A stretch of 7,057 nt of DNA, taken from assembly GCA_025934455.1 (NCBI GenBank), contig JAICYA010000101.1, positions 1 through 7,057 on the forward strand, read 5' to 3'. Below the pieces are notes generated by a model. That model was given only the letters and a program-made list of their open reading frames with translations, made no database searches and had not been told where the DNA came from. This stretch comes from Rudaea sp. (GTDB lineage Bacteria > Pseudomonadota > Gammaproteobacteria > Xanthomonadales > Rhodanobacteraceae). Both the position numbers and the translations under genes were made by a program. Below are positions 6,167-7,057 of this stretch, in pieces (the stretch's first letter is position 1; each line of letters opens with the position of its first letter).

Positions 6167-7036
6167 ATGTCGGTTGCCGCCGGGACTTTCTCGCCGCTGA
6201 TGGCCATGCCGGGCATGGACGACAGCGAGTTCGAGCGCTGGGCAAGCCTGCTCGAGAAGCGCACGGGCGTTGTCGTGCCGCTCAAGCGCAAGGCCTTCCT
6301 GGTCACCAGCGTGCGCGGGCGCATGCGCGAAACCGGACATGTGGATTTCGAATCCTATTTCCGCGACCTGCAGAAGATTCCCGAAGGCGCGATCGAGTGG
6401 ACGACGTTGGTCGATCGCCTGACCGTGCACGAAACGCATTTCTTCCGCCACCCGCCGTCGTTCGACCTGATCGCGCGCGAATGGCTGCCGCGGATGGCCG
6501 CCGATCCGGCGCGCAACACGCTGCACGCGTGGAGCGTGGGTTGCTCGAGTGGCGAGGAGGCCTACACGCTGGCGATGGTGCTGGACAAGCACCTGGCCGA
6601 GCGCGGCGGCAAGTCGTATTTCGGCGTGACGGCGACGGACGTGAGTCTGCCGGCCTTGGCCGTTGGTCGCGCCGGACTTTACCCGCGGCAGAAAATGGAC
6701 GAGATTCCGCAAGCGTACCGCGAGGCGTACTGCGAGGCGCTGGACGCGGACAGCTTCCGCATCCACGAAGCGTTGCGCAAGCGTGTGGGTTTCGCCCAGT
6801 TCAACCTGCTCGACGCGGTCGGCGCGTCGATGAAGCGGCTGGACCTGATTTTCTGCCAGAACGTACTGATCTATTTCGCCCGCGAGCGCCGCCGCGACCT
6901 GCTGGCCACGCTCGCGAACCTGCTCAAGCCCGGTGGCCTGCTGGTACTCGGGCCGGGCGAAGTGACGCAGTTCGCGCACGCGCAGCTCGCGCGCGTGGAC
7001 AATCGCAATGTGCTGGCTTTCCGGCGCACGAGTTGA
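6167..7036 (+). CDS. pilK: CheR-type chemoreceptor methyltransferase PilK
   Basis: This 289-residue protein is expected to transfer methyl groups from S-adenosylmethionine to glutamates of PilJ. The N-terminal CheR helical domain (about 18-80) is followed by the methyltransferase fold with TVHETHFFRH (86-95), the SAM-binding loop WSVGCSSGEEAYTLAM (122-137), TATDVS (155-160), FNLLD (212-216), IFCQNVLIYF (228-237) and LLKPGGLLVLGPGE (252-265). Two positions differ from E. coli CheR: the Asn of TTNLT is His88 here, and the Arg of CRNV is Gln231. The ATG at 6167 is the first start after an in-frame TAG at 6161. Its GGAGG is 12 bases upstream, longer than usual; the Met at residue 12 is an alternative. 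It lies 97 bases after pilJ and 10 bases before the next gene. Confidence 0.93.
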   Translation: MSVAAGTFSPLMAMPGMDDSEFERWASLLEKRTGVVVPLKRKAFLVTSVRGRMRETGHVDFESYFRDLQKIPEGAIEWTTLVDRLTVHETHFFRHPPSFDLIAREWLPRMAADPARNTLHAWSVGCSSGEEAYTLAMVLDKHLAERGGKSYFGVTATDVSLPALAVGRAGLYPRQKMDEIPQAYREAYCEALDADSFRIHEALRKRVGFAQFNLLDAVGASMKRLDLIFCQNVLIYFARERRRDLLATLANLLKPGGLLVLGPGEVTQFAHAQLARVDNRNVLAFRRTS

Positions 7037-7046
7037 GAGAAAGACC

Positions 7047-7057
7047 ATGAAGCTGCA
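7047..7057 (+). CDS. chpA: Start of the next operon gene, probably ChpA hybrid histidine kinase (partial)
   Basis: Only 11 bases are visible: ATG AAG CTG CA, encoding M-K-L and then His or Gln. A purine-rich GAGAGAAAG lies just upstream of the ATG at suitable spacing, and the start is 10 bases after the pilK stop. The identity rests on synteny alone: in P. aeruginosa pilK is followed by chpA, which encodes the multi-phosphotransfer CheA-type kinase that feeds PilG and PilH. Nothing in the visible residues proves this. Confidence 0.5.

Noticed and set aside
5296..6324. 342-residue minus-strand open frame across the pilJ end and pilK start
   Set aside because: It is antisense to the PilJ signalling domain and spans the pilJ-pilK gap, with no ribosome binding site or domain recognised.
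6053..7048. 331-residue minus-strand open frame antisense to pilK
   Set aside because: It is the shadow of a well-supported CheR-type gene, with no family features.
6091..7050. 319-residue plus-strand open frame overlapping pilK in another frame
   Set aside because: The pilK frame carries all CheR motifs; this frame is Arg/Ala/Gly-rich with none.
1..7057. CRISPR array, tRNA/rRNA genes, insertion sequence or phage attachment site
   Set aside because: No spaced direct repeats, RNA-gene signature, transposase or flanking repeats were seen, and the gene order is the conserved chromosomal one.

Overview
The window is GC-rich, with strong G/C bias at third codon positions. The proteins look gammaproteobacterial and the gene order matches that around pilG in Pseudomonas aeruginosa. 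Sequence style and the palindromic intergenic element suggest a Xanthomonadales/Lysobacterales-type genome. This is inference from the sequence alone, and genus cannot be assigned.

Layout: two divergent transcription units flank a 344-base intergenic region (2286-2629). Leftward (minus strand) run gshB (glutathione synthetase), a tonB-family gene and yqgE/algH, which is cut by the left edge. gshB and tonB overlap, and tonB and yqgE are 24 bases apart. Rightward (plus strand) run pilG, pilH, pilI, pilJ, pilK and the first 11 bases of a gene that by position should be chpA, the large hybrid histidine kinase. All plus-strand genes are closely spaced, with no convincing internal terminator, so they look like one operon.

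How it works, from knowledge of the family: PilJ is the membrane chemoreceptor of the Pil-Chp system. PilI is the CheW-type adaptor that couples PilJ to the ChpA kinase. PilK is the CheR-type methyltransferase expected to modify PilJ. PilG and PilH are stand-alone receiver domains that take phosphate from ChpA and control type IV pilus extension and retraction (twitching, surface sensing and, in Pseudomonas, cAMP signalling). A TonB homologue (TonB3) encoded at the same place in P. aeruginosa has been reported to affect twitching and pilus assembly, so the neighbouring tonB gene may be functionally linked. GshB and YqgE are housekeeping genes.

The coding content is a known system with no clear novelty. 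The least explained part is the divergent intergenic region. It holds a sigma-54-like -24/-12 match, a TATACT box, a palindromic REP-like hairpin followed by five Ts, and an AT-rich stretch with a perfect TTGACA. Several long ORFs antisense to the real genes are codon-bias shadows and are not annotated.
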